Positions 32,334-44,257 of a DNA stretch of 64,000 nt are shown piece after piece (the stretch's first letter is position 1; every line of letters starts with the position of its first letter). A model generated the notes under the pieces. That model saw only the letters and a program-made list of their open reading frames with translations. It searched no databases and was not told where the DNA came from. The position numbers and the translations under genes were made by a program. Origin of the DNA: Salvia splendens (lineage: Eukaryota; Streptophyta; Magnoliopsida; Lamiales; Lamiaceae); the NCBI RefSeq assembly GCF_004379255.2, contig NC_056046.1:12710001-12774000 (forward strand). Reading direction: 5' to 3'.

Positions 32334-33205
32334 TCAAACTTTCTCCTTCCCCTTGCCCTTACTCTGCTTACCACAATTTCTCGAGTCGTGCTAACCCAGT
32401 TCATTGCATTTTGCACATCTTCGTTGAGGTTTACTAGCCTTCAGGATGGCCTCCTCTTTTCTGAACAACCACCGCCAGAAACAAATTTCGAAGTTACTTT
32501 CGCCAAACAATCACACCTCTTTGACAAACGGCGCCGCTTGTGTACGAAATCCTCCCTTGCACTTATTTGGTCTGTGTAGTCCACCTTTCTCATTCCTTGT
32601 TGGTTGCATACTAAATACTGCCAAGTAACCTGTTCGCGAACAGCCTTATTCCCTTGCTTACGCGTATCAAAAACAGCCACACGGCATAAGCATCGTCATA
32701 TGAAATCTCATCATCTAAAGTTCTGAATTTCTTTCCTACAACGGGCTTCATCTCATCCGGACACTCAGGTACACACCGCACTGAAACAACAACATAATTC
32801 GCAATACATAAAATCTACATGATATCAAAAGCATAATATATACCAAAAATTGCATCAAAAGTAGTATATGTTGCATTGTAATAGATTGTGGTTCTTATCT
32901 AGAATATGTGTGTTTATTTTGAAAATTGTATTGCATAAACATATGTATGCGCAACTCTGATTACAGACCTGGACCATCTTCTAGCATAAAATCGTAAACT
33001 TAATGGGATTCACATTCATAAACACGTTCTTCTTGAATTTATATTCAATGAAAAGAAGTCAAATGAACAAAAGTAACAAACTGAAATTTAAATTCAATCA
33101 CAGAATACAAAAAACGAAGAGCGAATTAAAACATCAATTGAACGTGAATCAACCAAAACAAAAAAACTGACCTTCGCATGAACTATCTAATTCCATTGAT
33201 GTCAT
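32334..33205 (-). pseudogene. FAR1/FRS-like gene remnant (FAR1 DNA-binding domain), broken
   Basis: A first exon (33205-33172, start MTSMELDSSCE) is joined by a GT-AG intron to a second exon from 32780 that reads VPECPDEMKPVVGKKFRTLDD, the usual opening of a FAR1 DNA-binding domain. A frameshift near 32675 follows, after which GFDTRKQG-type, VTWQYLVCN and KRRRLSKRCDC segments continue in another frame. The frame ends shortly after, and a Lys/Gly-rich GKGKEKV tail closes at 32334. FAR1/FRS proteins are transposase-derived transcription factors of 600-900 aa; here most of the MULE transposase-like core is missing. It is a truncated, frameshifted copy. Confidence 0.65.
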
Positions 33206-34149
33206 TCGTTGGTGATTATAGATTTCGGCAGTGTAAAGATGGTATATTCTGTATTGTATAATTCGACTGTGCAGACTGTATAAATCTTCTTCAACCGTGG
33301 AAAAGATGAAATCTTGGTGAATAATGATTAATTTAACCGTAAACAAAGTAAAGATTGTAACTTCTCATTTCTCACCTATAAATTACGTCAATTTAATTAT
33401 TTAATATAACTGATCAATATGTACATTCCAAGCTTACCCTTCGTAAATGCAAATATGAATATTAAATCAAATTCCAATCAAGTGACGTGGCAGAATCATG
33501 TGCGTCCATAACTGAAATCGAATGGTCTATATTGGTGGGAAGTTGTGAACTGTGATATTTTTGAAGTGCATCCCTTTAGTTACCTTCCAAATTCTACTTA
33601 CTTTAATTTCAAGATCCAGGCATCCCTCTAATTTGTAAATACATGATTTATTTACAATACTTCGAAGATATATTAGTTATAAGTACTCCATTTTTTATCA
33701 TCGCCGAGTAGCATACCCTTCTTATTTTTGTTCCTGCTCATGGCCTCATGCCTTTTATTGTTTTATACACTATACCATTTAATGAAAAAGGTTACTGTGG
33801 GTGCGCACTCCCACTTACCGTCACTAATTACATGCTTAAGTATTAATAGAGTAATTGAATGTTAATTTAGATAAGGGTAGTGATAAATTAACAAAAATAG
33901 TATATACAAAATATGATATTTTAGGTATTTTACATTGTAATAAATTTACAATGATTCATGAAATTAATAGATTACATATTTACCCTTACATAATCATTTA
34001 GGAAATTATTAAATTTACAAGTACAAACTTAGAAAAAATTATTTCTTACTCATTGTATCTAGACATTAATATAATTACTCAACTAATTTACATGAATGGT
34101 GTAGCCGTGTAGCCAACAATATATAATTTCTGCTTCTATTTTTCACTAT
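33206..34149. other. Intergenic, AT-rich
   Basis: Nothing recognisable; grades into the tandem array that follows. Confidence 0.45.
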
Positions 34150-35721
34150 ATACGACCTTTTAAATTATTTATTAATTTATTATTTGGTAATCTTCTCGTT
34201 ATCTGTATATTTTTATGAAACGAAATTAAATACTCCTATATTATGTATAGAAAACAAAATAATTATTTTATTATTATGATTAAAAAAATATAAAAATAAC
34301 AACATGCATATATATACTTTTCTAAGTGCTATCCCCAACTAACTAATTATAATAATTAAATCGATCTACTTGTATACTCTATATCTCCACTAAAAAATTA
34401 TGAAAAAACACTAATAGAGAGTATATAAATAGTTAAAAACAAGTTAAAATCTTAATAGTTATTCATGTCCAATTATTTTATTTTAAATAAATTTTAAGAT
34501 TGTAAATTATAAAAATGAATACATGTATACTTAATTTCTCATTATTAGTATCACATAATATTTGATGATCATTAAGTCAATTTCATTGTATACACTACAT
34601 CTTCACGTAAAAATCATAAAACAAAATTAAATATGAAATATAATAGTGAAAAATAAATTTAAATTGATAATAGTCATTCGCGTTCAATTATTTTATTTTT
34701 AAGTAAATTTTAAGATTGTAAATTATAAAAATGACTACATGTATATATATTTAATTACTCAGTGTTAGTATCACTCAACTACTTAATGATCACTAATTCG
34801 ATTTCATTTTATACTCTACATATTCCTCACGCAAAAAATCATGAAATGGACTTAGATATGATATACTCCATGATAGTGAAAAAAACAAATTAAATTGACA
34901 ATAGTCATTCCCGTCCAATCATTTTATTTTTAAATAAATCTTAAGATTGTAAATTATAAAAATGAGTACTTGTATATGTACTTAATTTCCCATTGCTATT
35001 ATCATCCAACTAATTGATAATTATTAAGTCGATTTAATTGTGTATTCTACATTTTCACTCAAAAAATATGAAATGAAATTATATACTCTATGACATATTA
35101 TAGTAGAAAAAACAAATTAAATTGATAATAGTCATTCACGTCCAATTATTTTTTTAAAAAAATAAATATGATGATTGTGGTAAAGATGACTACATGTATG
35201 TATACTCTATTTCACAATACTGGTATATTACCCAATTAATTGTCTATCATGAAGTTGATTTCATTATATACGCTACATATTCGTGCATAAATCATGAAAT
35301 GAAATTAAATATGATATATAATAGTGAAAAGCAAATTAAATTGACAAGAATCATTCGCATCTAATTATTTTAATTTTTAAAAATCTTACTATTGTAAATT
35401 ATAAGAACTACATGTGTTATATAGTAATAGTACTACTCTATTTCTTAACGCCAATTTGATAAAATCGATAAATGATCATTAAGTCGATTACATTGTATAT
35501 TCAACATCTTCATGCCAAAATCATTAAACAAAATTAGGTATGATAATATATAATGGTGAAAACTGAATTAAATTGATAATAGCCATGCACGTCTAATTAT
35601 TTTATTATTAATTAATTTTTAAGATGGAAATTATACATGTATATATACTTTATTTCTTAATACTATCACTCAAATAATTAATGATTATTGAGTCTATTTT
35701 TTTTGTATACTCTACATCTTA
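34150..35721. repeat. AT-rich tandem array, unit about 215-232 bp, at least six copies
   Basis: A unit containing 'tcattcacgtccaattattt', 'taagattgtaaattataaaa', 'atgatcattaagtcgatttc' and 'aaatcatgaaatgaaatta' recurs. The 'aattatttta' landmark falls near 34471, 34685, 34915, 35144, 35363 and 35595. Copies have diverged strongly. Another copy continues after the inserted LTR (37342-37640). Confidence 0.85.
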
Positions 35722-35726
35722 ACATA

Positions 35727-37336
35727 TGTCACACCCAACCCATCTTCACATATGTCACCCCCAACCTCTCTGACGTATATCTTTATAATAAAGAAATACA
35801 AATTTAAGTAAAGAAATAACATATTAATCACTTCACCATCCAAATACTATAATTACAAAATTCATCATTTATCAGGCTTATTTATAAATATTCTAAATCC
35901 GCACATATAAATAAACATCGAATATCACAATCACATTCTCATCCATATGCATATGCCTCTCTATTCCATTTATTATTCTGTGACAAATCAAGCCCGGTAT
36001 CTGCCCGAGATTCCTTTATGACCCGAAGGTCCCTTTGTAATTGGACTCAGGGGTCCCTTTGTCATTGGATATATGACTCGTAGGTCCCATTGCCTTTGTA
36101 CATGTATATATGACCCGAATGTCCATTGTCATTGTATATATGACCCGTAGGTCCCATTGCCATTATATATATGACCCGTAGGTCCAATTGCCATTGTATA
36201 CATATATATGACCCGAAGGTCCATTGCCATTGATATAAGACCCATGGCAAAACTGTCAGATATCCTCTTTAATCCAATGATTTAAATAATTCCAAAACCA
36301 TGTGTAAACATATCAATTGCATCAATTACATATCAATATCATATTCCATCAGATAATTTCTTTACAATATATAAAACATATACATTGCACCAATCACATA
36401 TCCATATTATATTCCACCATCGATATCAAATAACACATAATCATCTCAAAGTCATATCATGTAATCCAATTATTAAATTTACTTAAGCACGTAGCAAAGA
36501 ATTACATAAAACTGGTAAGATTAAAAGTGTATAAAAGTGTGATTTATACACGCATAACATAAAAGTAATTTAACCAGATTCCTGAGTTCGTCTCCTGATC
36601 CACAACTTTCACTTCAATGGATTGATTACTTTCTTTTTCTCTCTTTATCGAACAGATATGTATCTCTCCCTTTTCTTCTATTCTTCGACTCCTCTTATAT
36701 GTTTCTACTAAGTTCGTAGTCCCTAGCAGAATATATGGTTTTTATCTATTTATCATAAAGAAACTCGGCTAAACAAAATCCAAGTGATGAGATGATATTA
36801 AAACAATACACGTGTAATACCTCATCTGTACACCAAATATATGCATGTACATATTAAGGGTGTACACGCGTAGATGTATTATATAGCTTACTCATAAATT
36901 ATAAGTGACTAACGCATTCTCATGCGTACCCCACACACACATATATAAGAGCATATGACATATTTTATTACTATTTTAATTTAATTCTAAAGTCTATATG
37001 TACACATGTACAATTGCATTACTCATAATACACATATATTTATAAGACGTTTATATATATAGAAATGTCATCATTCTAACTAGCTAGTATACATATATAT
37101 GTACTTTTCATGCACGCATGATTTAAATTTCACTATTTAACACTTAAATTAAAATATAGTTTATATACTATTATTTGTTATTCTTTATAACTTCTAAATC
37201 CAAGCTATATTGACATCCCAAAATTTAGTAAATGCTACGACTCCATAATATTCATATAATACATTTATAATTAGAATGATACTAAAATGTGCAAATATAT
37301 ATAAAATGATGCATGTTTTGGGTCATGGATGTTACA
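35727..37336. mobile_element. Solo LTR, 1610 bp, with 5-bp duplication ACATA, inserted in the tandem array
   Basis: Begins TGTCACACCC and ends GGATGTTACA, flanked by ACATA at 35722-35726 and 37337-37341. The start carries a short internal duplication of 'atgtcacaccc'. The TGTCAC/GTTACA ends are common in gypsy LTRs. Because array sequence lies on both sides, the LTR inserted into an existing array. Confidence 0.8.
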
Positions 37337-37341
37337 ACATA

Positions 37342-37640
37342 TAAGTCTAAAAATAAATTAGATATGATATATAACGGATAAAAAATAAATTAAAATTTTC
37401 ATTCACATCTAATTATTTAATTTTTAAATAATTATTTTATTTTATATAATTTTTATAATTGTAAATTGTAAAAACGAGTATATGTATATATATAATTTCT
37501 CTTTGCCATGGAATAGCTTATTGATGATTGTTAATTCGATTTTCTTGTATCCTCTATTTTTTCCCGTGAAAATCATGAAATAAAATTTGATATAATATAT
37601 ATAAGTAAAAAGCTAAATTAAAATGTTAATAGTTAGAAAC
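37342..37640. repeat. Continuation of the ~225-bp tandem array after the solo LTR
   Basis: One further diverged copy with 'attcacatctaattattt', 'ataattgtaaattgtaaaaa' and 'aaaatcatgaaataaaatt' blocks in the same order. Confidence 0.75.
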
Positions 37641-37686
37641 AAATTTAAGAAATTTAACGGTATCATTCCATTGTTAAATGATAATA

Positions 37687-37912
37687 CTCTCTTCGTCCAT
37701 CCCCAAAGAATATGCACTTTGGGTTCAACAAGGTTTTAATGTAAATTTGGTAAATTAAGAGAGAGGTAGAGAGAAAAGGTAATTAAAGTATTGTTAGTGG
37801 AGAATGGGTTACACCTCATTAGAGAGAAAAAGCTTTCCAAAATTAGAAAGTACATATTTTTATGGAACAGACTAACAAGGAAATAGTGCATATTTTTGTG
37901 GGATAGATGTAG
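37687..37912. mobile_element. Degenerate Stowaway-type MITE
   Basis: Left end CTCTCTTCGTCCATCC with TA before it; the right end has 'gtgggatagatgtag' followed by TA. The inner 'aaagaatatgcacttt' and 'gtgcatatttttgtg' blocks pair. Confidence 0.65.
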
Positions 37913-38704
37913 TATTAGTTAGATAGAAATTTTAGAAAGTCAAAGAAGTTCAATTTATGAAATTTACTTCTATTTTTAAACGATATAATATTAGTCAGAC
38001 AGAAAATTTAAAAAGTCAAGAACTTCAATTTATGAAATTTTCCCAAATAATGGAACGTTTTTATTGCCATGATTGTTTATAACTTCATGCCATATATAAT
38101 TGCTGTACGTAGTGTTTGACTTTACAAATATAATAAAAGGGTAATTTAGTATAAAAATAATAGTTACTAAAAAAATCGGTTCAAATAAAAATCGGTTTAA
38201 AATTTAAGGGCATTTGTATATACAAAATTTATTAATTTATCTTTATTCTTTAGATAATTAGTCGTATGATAATTAAGCTAATTAAATGCGTCGTTTATGA
38301 AAGGGTCTGGCACACTTGAGAGCCGCTCCACTCAATATACTCCTTCATGATATTAGCTTAAAAATATGAATTGGTCCATCCATAATCACGTCCCTTATAA
38401 TGTCTCTTTCCTTCATTACAACACTTTTTATTTTATACTTATTCCCTTAATTATTCATGCATCTCATATTTTCTCTTCATTCCTCTACTTTATTCTCCTC
38501 AGTACTCATCTACTTTATTTTCTCCTCACTTAACTCTAAACATCATTCTCCTTAAATTTCGTGCTAAAAAAAACACCTTGCTCCTTTAATTTATAGTCCA
38601 TTTTGTTAAGTCTTACATAAAATTGGTTTACTTTTATTTTCGATAGGTTTCTCACTAGTCTACTTTATCAATTTCGTATTAAAACTCGTGTCGTCTATAA
38701 AATA

Positions 38705-38920
38705 CTCCTTCCGTTCCTTGTTAATAGTCACATTTATTTTGGACACAAAGATTAATAATAGTATGTTAAGTGGATGGTGAATAAAGTAAGAGAGAAGTAA
38801 GAAAGTACAGAGAATAAAGTAAGAGTGAGAATTATTTTTTGCCAAAAATTAAAAATAATTCAATCATCTTGAAATTTTTTGAAATAGAGAAACGACTCAA
38901 TTAACAATGGATGAAGAAAA
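38705..38920. mobile_element. Degenerate Stowaway-type MITE
   Basis: CTCCTTCCGTTCCTTGTTAA on the left; 'actcaattaacaatggatga' on the right pairs with it weakly. Confidence 0.55.
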
Positions 38921-38987
38921 ATTGTGTTGCAACCGGCAGAATGATTGCAAATTGCCTCTTGTTAAATACTCCGTGAGAAAACTATTA

Positions 38988-39237
38988 CTCCCTCCGTCCC
39001 TGAAAATTTGTTACTTATTTCTATTTTCGCTCATCCCTAAAAATTTGTCATATTTCACTTTTACCATTTTTTGTAGTTGACCCCACATTCCACTAACTCA
39101 TTTTACTCAGATTTTATTATAAAACTAAATATAAAAGTAGGACCCAAATGACATTAATTTTTCAGCCTATTTTCTATTACATTTCTTAAAAGCCGTGCCG
39201 GGTCAAATGGTGACCAATTATGGGGGACTGGAGGGAG
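38988..39237. mobile_element. Stowaway-type MITE, 250 bp
   Basis: Ends CTCCCTCCGTCCC and complement GGGGGACTGGAGGGAG, with TA at 38986-38987 and 39238-39239. Confidence 0.75.
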
Positions 39238-42200
39238 TAAAAAAAAAGAAACAATGAAAGAATCATATACCACACGTGATAAATTTACTATCGATGTGTG
39301 CTTTTGTCTTCTTCCCCAATAAACGAACGGTTTAGGTCAAGTGCAAAGAATTTGTTTTTAAAATATTACGAGTTGTACCTACTGTGTAACAGTAGTATAA
39401 GTTTATCTAAGTACAATAAATAATTAATGCGTGACTATTGTAGTACATAGGAGTATTTAAAATCGTTAGGGACAAAATAACGTTGTGGGCCCTCAACTCC
39501 ATGAAAGCCAATAATAATTTGTAGCCCAAATTCTTTTTAAAATAAATAATTAAAATTTTGAAAAAATAGTACGCGAAGGATGGGTCTCGAGCATAGAGTA
39601 TTTACAAATTACAATTGCTAATATTAATATATATGCACAAGAGCTTGGTTCTTCTTTCACCATTTTTTAAGTTGGAAATCATTTCACTATGTTTTAAGTT
39701 TTTAACATTAAGAGTGAAAAAAGTAACGATTTATTATGGTGGTGGCCTCATGATTAAGTTATATGAAAAAAAGAGAAACTTGTGTACGGCCTTGCATCGT
39801 GTTCCATCTTTCTAGACTCATGATTCACTTTATAATGATATATAATGTATAAAAGTCCAATCTTTTTTTATAAATAAAGATGAACAAATATAAAAAGAAA
39901 ACGTGTGTTGTGGTTGTCGCCTTGTGGATGTTAATATAATTTAGTACTCCGTAATATTTTAAAATATTTGCAGTAATATAATTTATCTATTATCAAATTC
40001 AAAATGTATCCATCACCATTGGTTACAATATTATAAACAATAAATCAGATTGGCATATGTGCTAACAATAACAGTGAGAAAATTATTTAATTACAAAGCT
40101 TTGCCTCTTCAACCACGATCAACAAATCTATCTCTATATTATTTAAAAAAAGTGAAGAGGATATTCTGTGGCTTCCAATATCACCAATTGTATATTTGTG
40201 TAAAAAAGGGAAATCAACAATGAAAATTCCAACAACCTAAATTATAAAAGAAGATCCACGAACAAACACGACTTATATGGTTTGTTAATTGGATAATCAC
40301 AACCTAGCTATATGCCTATATATATTTGCAGCAAGATCTCGTCATGATCCACGCTGTGACAATATTAATAATTAACCAACTTTGAAGCAGCCAGTCCATA
40401 ATTAAATATTATTGCAACTTTTGAAAAATGAAAATATTTCTTATTTAAAATTTGATTATTTTTAATAATATTATTTATGGGTACAGGGGTAGCAGAGGGC
40501 TACTTTATTTACAAGTGCATGTGAATACAGAATTATTCAACTCTTCCCACTGCCTCAGAAATTAAACACCAATCATGTGAGCCCTCTCATTATTTTTCAT
40601 GCATTTGCCTTCCACGATTTCTAACTGATTTTGATTTCTACTGGAGTATTTCGAAACAGTAGTATACTAATTCATACTACTAAGTACTATACTTTGTTAA
40701 TGTGGAGAAAGCTGCTTTCTATAATTTTTATTTTATAAAGTCATCCACATTAACCGCATTTCACTCATAATTCCATTTTCCAGTTAATATGTAAGCAAAT
40801 CCCATTACAGTTACAACACCGAACCAATTAATAAATGTGAAAGTATATTATATACTGTACATAAAAACCAAAACCAAACGCTAGTGTTGATTTATATCAA
40901 TAAATGTGATAATATTTAGATTTTATAAATATTGTAATAGTTTGAGTATGTTAATCGGCTGATTCAATATAATTTTTGTGGAGTATTAATTATAGAAAAT
41001 TATTTTTTAGATTTTCAATTTTTATCAGTTTTTTTAAAAATATATTGTGTAATTTCATTTTCGGATTCGGTTTTTGTAGTTTGAATTTTGATTTTTCGGT
41101 TCGGATTTCAGTTTCTTGGCTTTACTTTTTCAAATAATTCAGTTTGGTTCAGTTCAGTTTTCATTATTCCGTTAGGTTCGGTCCAGTTTTCACAAAATTT
41201 CATAATTTTTTTCTATTTTATTTTATTCTTATTAAAATATTTTTATAAATTTTAAACTACAAATAAATCGTGTGACCGAACGACCAAGATGCAAGATGTG
41301 AGGCCATTGTTTTAAACTTTTGGCGTGAGGTGTCCCAGTCAAATGAAAATAATTTGAAAGCAATCATTACATTCACAAATCATGTGTGCACTGATTGTGC
41401 GATACTATGCGGTAATTTACTCAACTATTTTCGTACTTTATTTTTCTGAGATTTAAAAAAAAAAAAAAATATACGTAAACATTAATTAGAGTGAACTATA
41501 GAAATAGTTTTTAGACTGTGGGGTTCGCATATTTCTGAAATATGGTAAAAATATCACCAGAGATTTCTTAGTTAAGACTTAATTACATTTGTACTCTACT
41601 TTAAAAAATGAATATTCAATTTTAAAATCAAATTTAAAATAGCATACAATAATTTGTTTTACCTAATTTTTCTCTGTAGAAGTATGTTTTTAGATAAAAT
41701 TAAAGTCAGAAATCAGAATGTTTACAATAAGTCAATAATAGTGTACTAAATAAAAATTTAATTAAAACCCGTCCTAAGAGTAATGTTTGTGCTTTACTTT
41801 AAATAACGAAAAAAATAGTACTCCGTAGTATATTATTTTATCACAAATATTGGTTATTGAATAAAACGTTTAATACTAGCATTTATGATTAAAATATAAT
41901 AAATGGAGAAATATTTGAAACAAAAAAATAAAATTGACAAAGTATTTTTGCTGATTTTCTTATTTTTATAATAATTTAATTGTACTTTATTAAAAAATGA
42001 AAGAAAAATAATTCCAAGATTATTGTTGTTCTCCAAACTCAGATGGCATATACTCCTTTTTCATTTTTTCTTGGCAATAATCTAACATCAGATTAGCCAA
42101 CACGCAATTATGATTTTTTCAATATTGCGACCCCAGTGTCCTAATTGTAGAAATAAAATTCAAGCCGGCCGGGTTGTATACCTATCACAAGTCACAACCA

Positions 42201-42828
42201 TCATATTATTAAACAGTAGAACTAATTAAATTCACACTTCATCAATATGCTACTATTACATACAGTCCATTGAATAAGTCAAATAACTTTACGCGAAATT
42301 AATGAAATTAGCAAATAGAGCAATGCTAATCTTAAATTCAAAACATTAATCATACTTGTATTACATGTCCTTTTGAAATTTTAATCAATTAATTGTAGCC
42401 CATGTGCGTTTGTGGTTTTGTACTTACATAATAATAAATCTCTCCGAAATTCCAATATATGTTTATAATATTTCATTGTTTGTTTTTAAAAATATAAATC
42501 AAATTATAGCGATTGTTATTATTTTTAATTCGACGTGCATTAATTATTTAATTATTTATTCATTTTTCTCACTCTTCTTTTAATTATTTAATAATTAATT
42601 AAACTTAGAATAAATGGAGAGTGAGAAAAATAAATAAAAAGTTAAATAACTACTAAGAAAGAGAAGAAAAAAAGTGGGAAAAAGAGAAAGAATTAGAGAG
42701 AAACTAAAATATCTCTTGATATTTAAAAGTGAAAAAATGGCAAAAAAAAGTCCAAAAATATCTCAATATAATTAATTACTACAAAACAATACAAATGACT
42801 TCTGATGATATTTTTTTACTAGAAATTA
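39238..42828. other. AT-rich intergenic region
   Basis: No gene. Around 41050-41200 there is a run of 'cggttcggat' and 'ggttcagttcag'-like motifs reminiscent of worn hAT MITE sequence. Confidence 0.45.
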
Positions 42829-43063
42829 CTCTCTTTGTCCCATTATATTTAAGATGACCCCTTTTCATTTTTCGCATGTGTTTTGGAAAAATATTAACAA
42901 ATAGTTAAAATGGAGGGAAGTAAAGTAAGAGAGAGAATAATGTAGAAGAGAGTCGGGAAAGTAAAGTAAAAGAGAGAATAATGTAGAAGTGACTATTTAT
43001 TATGATTTTCCCAAAAACATGTGCGAAAAATGAAAGGGGTCATCTTAACTGTTACGGATGAAA
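42829..43063. mobile_element. Degenerate Stowaway-type MITE
   Basis: CTCTTTGTCCCATTATATTT on the left; the 'aagatgacccctttcatttttcgca' region pairs with 'gcgaaaaatgaaaggggtca' on the right. Direct duplication of an 'agagagaataatgtagaag' block lies in the middle. Confidence 0.65.
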
Positions 43064-43887
43064 TATATTTTTATATGTAACTATTCCTAATTGTATTAAG
43101 TCTCTGTTATTTGTACAAAACAATGATGAATGTATCATTTTTAGATCCTTGTATTTTCTATGGTGTTTTACTTGTTTCATTGGATTTCTATACAAAATTT
43201 CTATTTTAGTATATCCTTCTACTTGTGTTTCACGTGTTCATTAAATCTTTTGTTATTTAATTAACATATTACCCATTAACAATCCATTAACTGTTTCGGG
43301 TCAGTCCAAGTCCGGATGATTTGAATTTGAACTATATCGATAGTAATAATTGACTGCATCCTTAACGAAAAAAAAGATAATGATTTCATTAAATAAAGAA
43401 TGACTTCGACTGTATTTATAACTTCAAGAATATATATAGAGATATTAATTATAGAGCTTATACAAAAAATATGTAAACGGGCAAAAATAAACGCAAAAAC
43501 GTATAAAGGGATCTCAACATATGATGCTGCCTATTTTTATCATACTATGCTGTGATTAATAATACTATTCCATAACTCGAATTGCTTGAATATGTAGTAC
43601 TACTACACATTAATCGGAGTATGTATATGTTCAGTATGTACTAACTTACAATTAATATTAGAAATTAAACGACAATAACCAGCTGTAAAGTTGACTGCCT
43701 CTGTATCCTTTTTGCTGTTTGTGATGCAATTGTCTTATTTTGGGAAGTGTACCACTAATGTTGTTTTTAACTATGTTGTTCTTATTTTGCAGCTTTTTTA
43801 TTAATCGGAAAAAAGTTGACGTCCTTATGATAATAATAGAACATGTGGCTCTGATTTTAGTCTTTTTAATATGATGGCATAAATTAA
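43064..43887. other. Intergenic, nothing seen
   Basis: AT-rich sequence with no recognisable gene or element. Confidence 0.45.
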
Positions 43888-44257
43888 TACTCTATCCGTC
43901 TCACGTTACTTGACGCGTTTCTTTTCGGCACGGGATTTAAGAAAATTGTGTTTAGTGAGTTAAATAAATTAGAAGAGAGAATAAAGTAAGGGCATCTCCA
44001 GTGGCTTTCGCCCAGCAATAGCCCAGCTACAAACTCCTCATGCCACATCATCAGCACTAAAAATCCTCCTGTCACATCATCAGGACAAGCAAATAGCCCA
44101 GCAATAGCCTAGCCTCATCACCCCTAATTATATAAAACAAATAATTGACAATCACACAAAATACGGAATTAAATTTACGACACAGATACGGGAAAATCTA
44201 ATTATTTTATTTAAATTTTTAAAAAGTACATTTAAAAAATTACATAATTAAAAAAAA

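Noticed and set aside
30708..37336. The two related LTRs as the 5' and 3' LTR of one element
   Set aside because: The second has its own ACATA duplication and sits inside a tandem array that continues on both sides. There is no primer-binding site, gag or pol between them.
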